Assembly (NCBI RefSeq): GCF_000004075.3
Contig: NW_022279559.1
Span: 248,001 to 312,000 of the forward strand
Direction: 5' to 3'
Origin: Cucumis sativus
Taxonomy: Eukaryota; Streptophyta; Magnoliopsida; Cucurbitales; Cucurbitaceae
Length of the DNA: 64,000 nt
Below are positions 61,823 to 64,000 of the stretch, piece after piece. The translations under genes and the position numbers were made by a program. How positions within the stretch are numbered: the first letter of the stretch is position 1; every line of letters starts with the position of its first letter. Below the pieces are notes generated by a model, which ran no database searches, was not told the DNA's origin, and worked only from the letters and a program-made list of their open reading frames with translations.

Positions 61823-62964
61823 TAAAACTGTCAAGTATAACAAAACTGCAGGGGTCAAGTAAGGTTGTTTTTGTAGTAGTGCCATTACATTTTAATGTCA
61901 GATTTGAATTTTGGAAGAGGTCAAGCCGCTGTCTAGCCCACTTGAATTGAAATAGTGTTTGAGAAAGCTTTGGATCAATTTTGTTGAGATTTTGCAAGTA
62001 CGTAAGATTGTATTTAATCCCTATCAATTGTTGGTTTCAAATTGTGGATGCTCAATTTGTTTTGGATGTTAGGGTTGAGTTTCAAGGGACTAAAAACCAT
62101 ATTGTCCTACGGTTTAAAAGCGTAAATTTATGGCGCCTTCAATTGTGATACTTAATTGGAGTTGGAAGTGACTTTTCGACTTAAGGTTGGCTTAAGTTGC
62201 GGGTACCCCCATTGTGTAAAAATTTTGTATTTGAAGGCTTGAGGGATGTAGGATAAAATCTATGCTAAAAATAAGGCATCTTGGGAGTAGTTCAATTTGA
62301 GGAGTGGAGGATCAGGGTCACTGAAACATAAAATAGCTTGAGTTGATATTATAGAACGCTTTGGGGATAGTTATGTCATGATCTGAACCTGTGAGGATAA
62401 CTTAGTGGCCTCATGAATCATTGTTTTCCTATCAAACTGAAGTAGGGAAAGCTTATGATCCTGGAGAATTTAGTCGTTGACTGGGAGTGGTCTATTTTCA
62501 AGTATTTTCTTATTAATCTATGTATGCTATTATAGTATGCCATGATTTCAAAAAATTCCAATATGAGTGTTTTTGAACTACATGTTAGAAATAATTTTAA
62601 AATATGACTTTTGGTTTCCATGTACTATTATATTTTGGAGTGAACCCGAACTTATTAATCATGATTTAAATGACAACTGGTTTAAAAGGATACCCCTTGA
62701 TCTGTAATTAAACTTGGATGGTTTGAATGGCCTCTTCTAAAAGTATGTGTCTGATCTTTCAGGACTGAAAACGACTTTACGAAAATGTATTTCTGACCAT
62801 GATTGACTTTTAAACATGAAATATGTGATCTTAATCAATGTTGGTGATTTACCCATAAGTTATGCAAATGTGTTTTGGTAGCGCCACACCTATGGTTGTT
62901 AGGGGATTTCAAGGCTGAAAGAGGTCGTGGCCATAGATTCAGGAGCCTGAGAATAGGTGAGGAC

Positions 62965-64000
62965 TGTTGGAATTTTTGTCCTAAAACTCGTAGTTTATAA
63001 ATCATATTCTATTCAATAAAGTTGTTATTGAGAAATTAAATATTATAATCTTAAATCCAATAAATCAAAGTTCCAAGGCTATTTTTTGAATAAACTTGAA
63101 CTTTATGTGTAAACATAAACGTGGATCAAGTTCGAGTATATAGCCTAAATAGTCTATAGTATATGAAATAAAGGTTGGGCGCCTTATTTTGAGAGACTAT
63201 GGATGCGGCCCACTTTGTAGTACAAACGATGTGATCCTAATCGTTCATGTAGAGACATGAAAGTGGGGGCATCCTATGTAAAATGTTTACATAAGACTGA
63301 ACCATGAATTAGTCATTTTTACGTTATAACACCGTTTACTGTTTAAAACTGACTATCTCAATTATTGATGACCTAGGTAACTTAGTCTTAATCCTGAGTT
63401 AACTATGAACTCCTGTTCATACAAGATTATCCTTAGATCTGCATAGGTGAGGGCAGCTCATCAGCGTTGGCCCAATAAGCCTCCCATTTCAGGAGTAAGA
63501 TCGGGTGGATAGCTGGGAACATAGGGTACAAGATGGAATTCACTCCTACCCGCTTTAGGGTTAGTAGATAGGTTGCTCTCTTAAGCACTGAATCCAAGTC
63601 TTGAACAAGGGGCCCCACCCTCTCATTGGCCCGAGAGGGATTAAGTTTATAGGTTGAACCTTAAACAATTGTTCAATAGTGGATTAGTGGGACTTAAGGA
63701 GCAAGATGTAATCTTGGGGGTAAAACGGTATTTTGACCCAGCCAAGGTTACGAGCAACCTGTGAAGGATTAACTTACTGATTATGGTTTTATCAAATGGA
63801 CACAAATATATCTATAGTGAGGGGAGTGCAACTACGGGACTTTAGTGGAATGACCCGTTAGTTAACGAATGTTGATTAACTCGGTTTAAAAGAGTTTAGC
63901 TAGTTAATCTTGAATCGTTGGAGCCCATGATCTATAGGTCCATTAGGTTCCTCTGCTAGCTCATATGGATTAAACTTAGAACAGTGTGATGAAATAAGTC
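62965..64000. mobile_element. Probable LTR of a second retroelement, cut by the window end
   Basis: It begins exactly at the break in unit 5 with TGTTGGAATTTTTGTCC, the TG start typical of plant LTRs. The style (TGTTGG, CAATAAAGTTGTTATTGAG, many short non-coding blocks) resembles Copia-type or non-autonomous LTRs that are abundant in cucurbits as I remember them. No coding region is seen in 1036 bp. The other end, any internal domain and the target duplication lie outside the window, so the class is uncertain. Confidence 0.55.

Larger units (their letters stand above)
58355..62964. repeat. Tandem array unit 5, truncated at 62964
   Basis: It matches units 2-4 from its start to about 62340 (AGCTTGAG, GTCAGATTTGAA, AAGCCGCTGTCTAGCCCACT), then switches to unit 1-like variants (TTTTCCTATCAAACTGAAG, GATCCTGGAG, TACTATTATATTTTGGAGTG). 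It breaks off after GGTGAGGAC, where an unrelated TGTTGGAATT sequence begins; the remaining third of the unit is not in the window. Confidence 0.93.

Overview
The window is nuclear DNA of a flowering plant, almost certainly a eudicot. It is AT-rich, has spliced genes with GT-AG introns, plant-only families (EIN3-like, SOSEKI/DUF966, DUF630/DUF632, Ole e 1-like, Ole e 6-like), MITE-like elements and LTR retrotransposons. The overall look suggests a cucurbit, but that is an impression and not a demonstrated result.

Left part (1-22288): ordinary gene space with four recognisable genes. A five-exon DUF630/DUF632 gene (NRG2-like, minus strand, 585-3362) is broken by three single-base deletions. 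An intronless EIN3-like transcription factor gene (plus strand, 11948-13291) is intact. A two-exon Ole e 1-like secreted protein gene (minus strand, 15589-16208) is intact. A five-exon SOSEKI (DUF966) polarity gene (minus strand, 18548-21267) is broken by two single-base deletions in homopolymers. Long AT-rich intergenic stretches between them hold MITE-like inverted-repeat elements and microsatellites.

Right part (22289-62964): a tandem array of five near-identical units of about 6.22 kb. Each unit carries one minus-strand gene for a small secreted six-cysteine protein with the cysteine spacing of the Ole e 6 pollen-protein family, together with an old antisense LTR fragment and a triplicated block of about 130 bp. 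The continuous reading frame of this gene runs into a poly-A tract of varying length. Splicing to a conserved 29-nt second exon gives one constant C-terminus in all five copies. Unit 3 is split by an 11.18-kb Ty3/gypsy element of Tat/Ogre type (38835-50018) with near-identical 2.17-kb LTRs but a ruined gag-pol. Unit 5 is cut off at 62964 by what looks like the LTR of a different element, running to the window end.

The left genes are unrelated single-copy genes and do not form a pathway. The region of most interest is the recent amplification of a pollen-type gene inside a retrotransposon-rich unit, with a sequence mosaic that points to unequal crossing-over. Five homopolymer-type frameshifts in two otherwise well-conserved genes suggest uncorrected consensus errors, or else two young pseudogenes.
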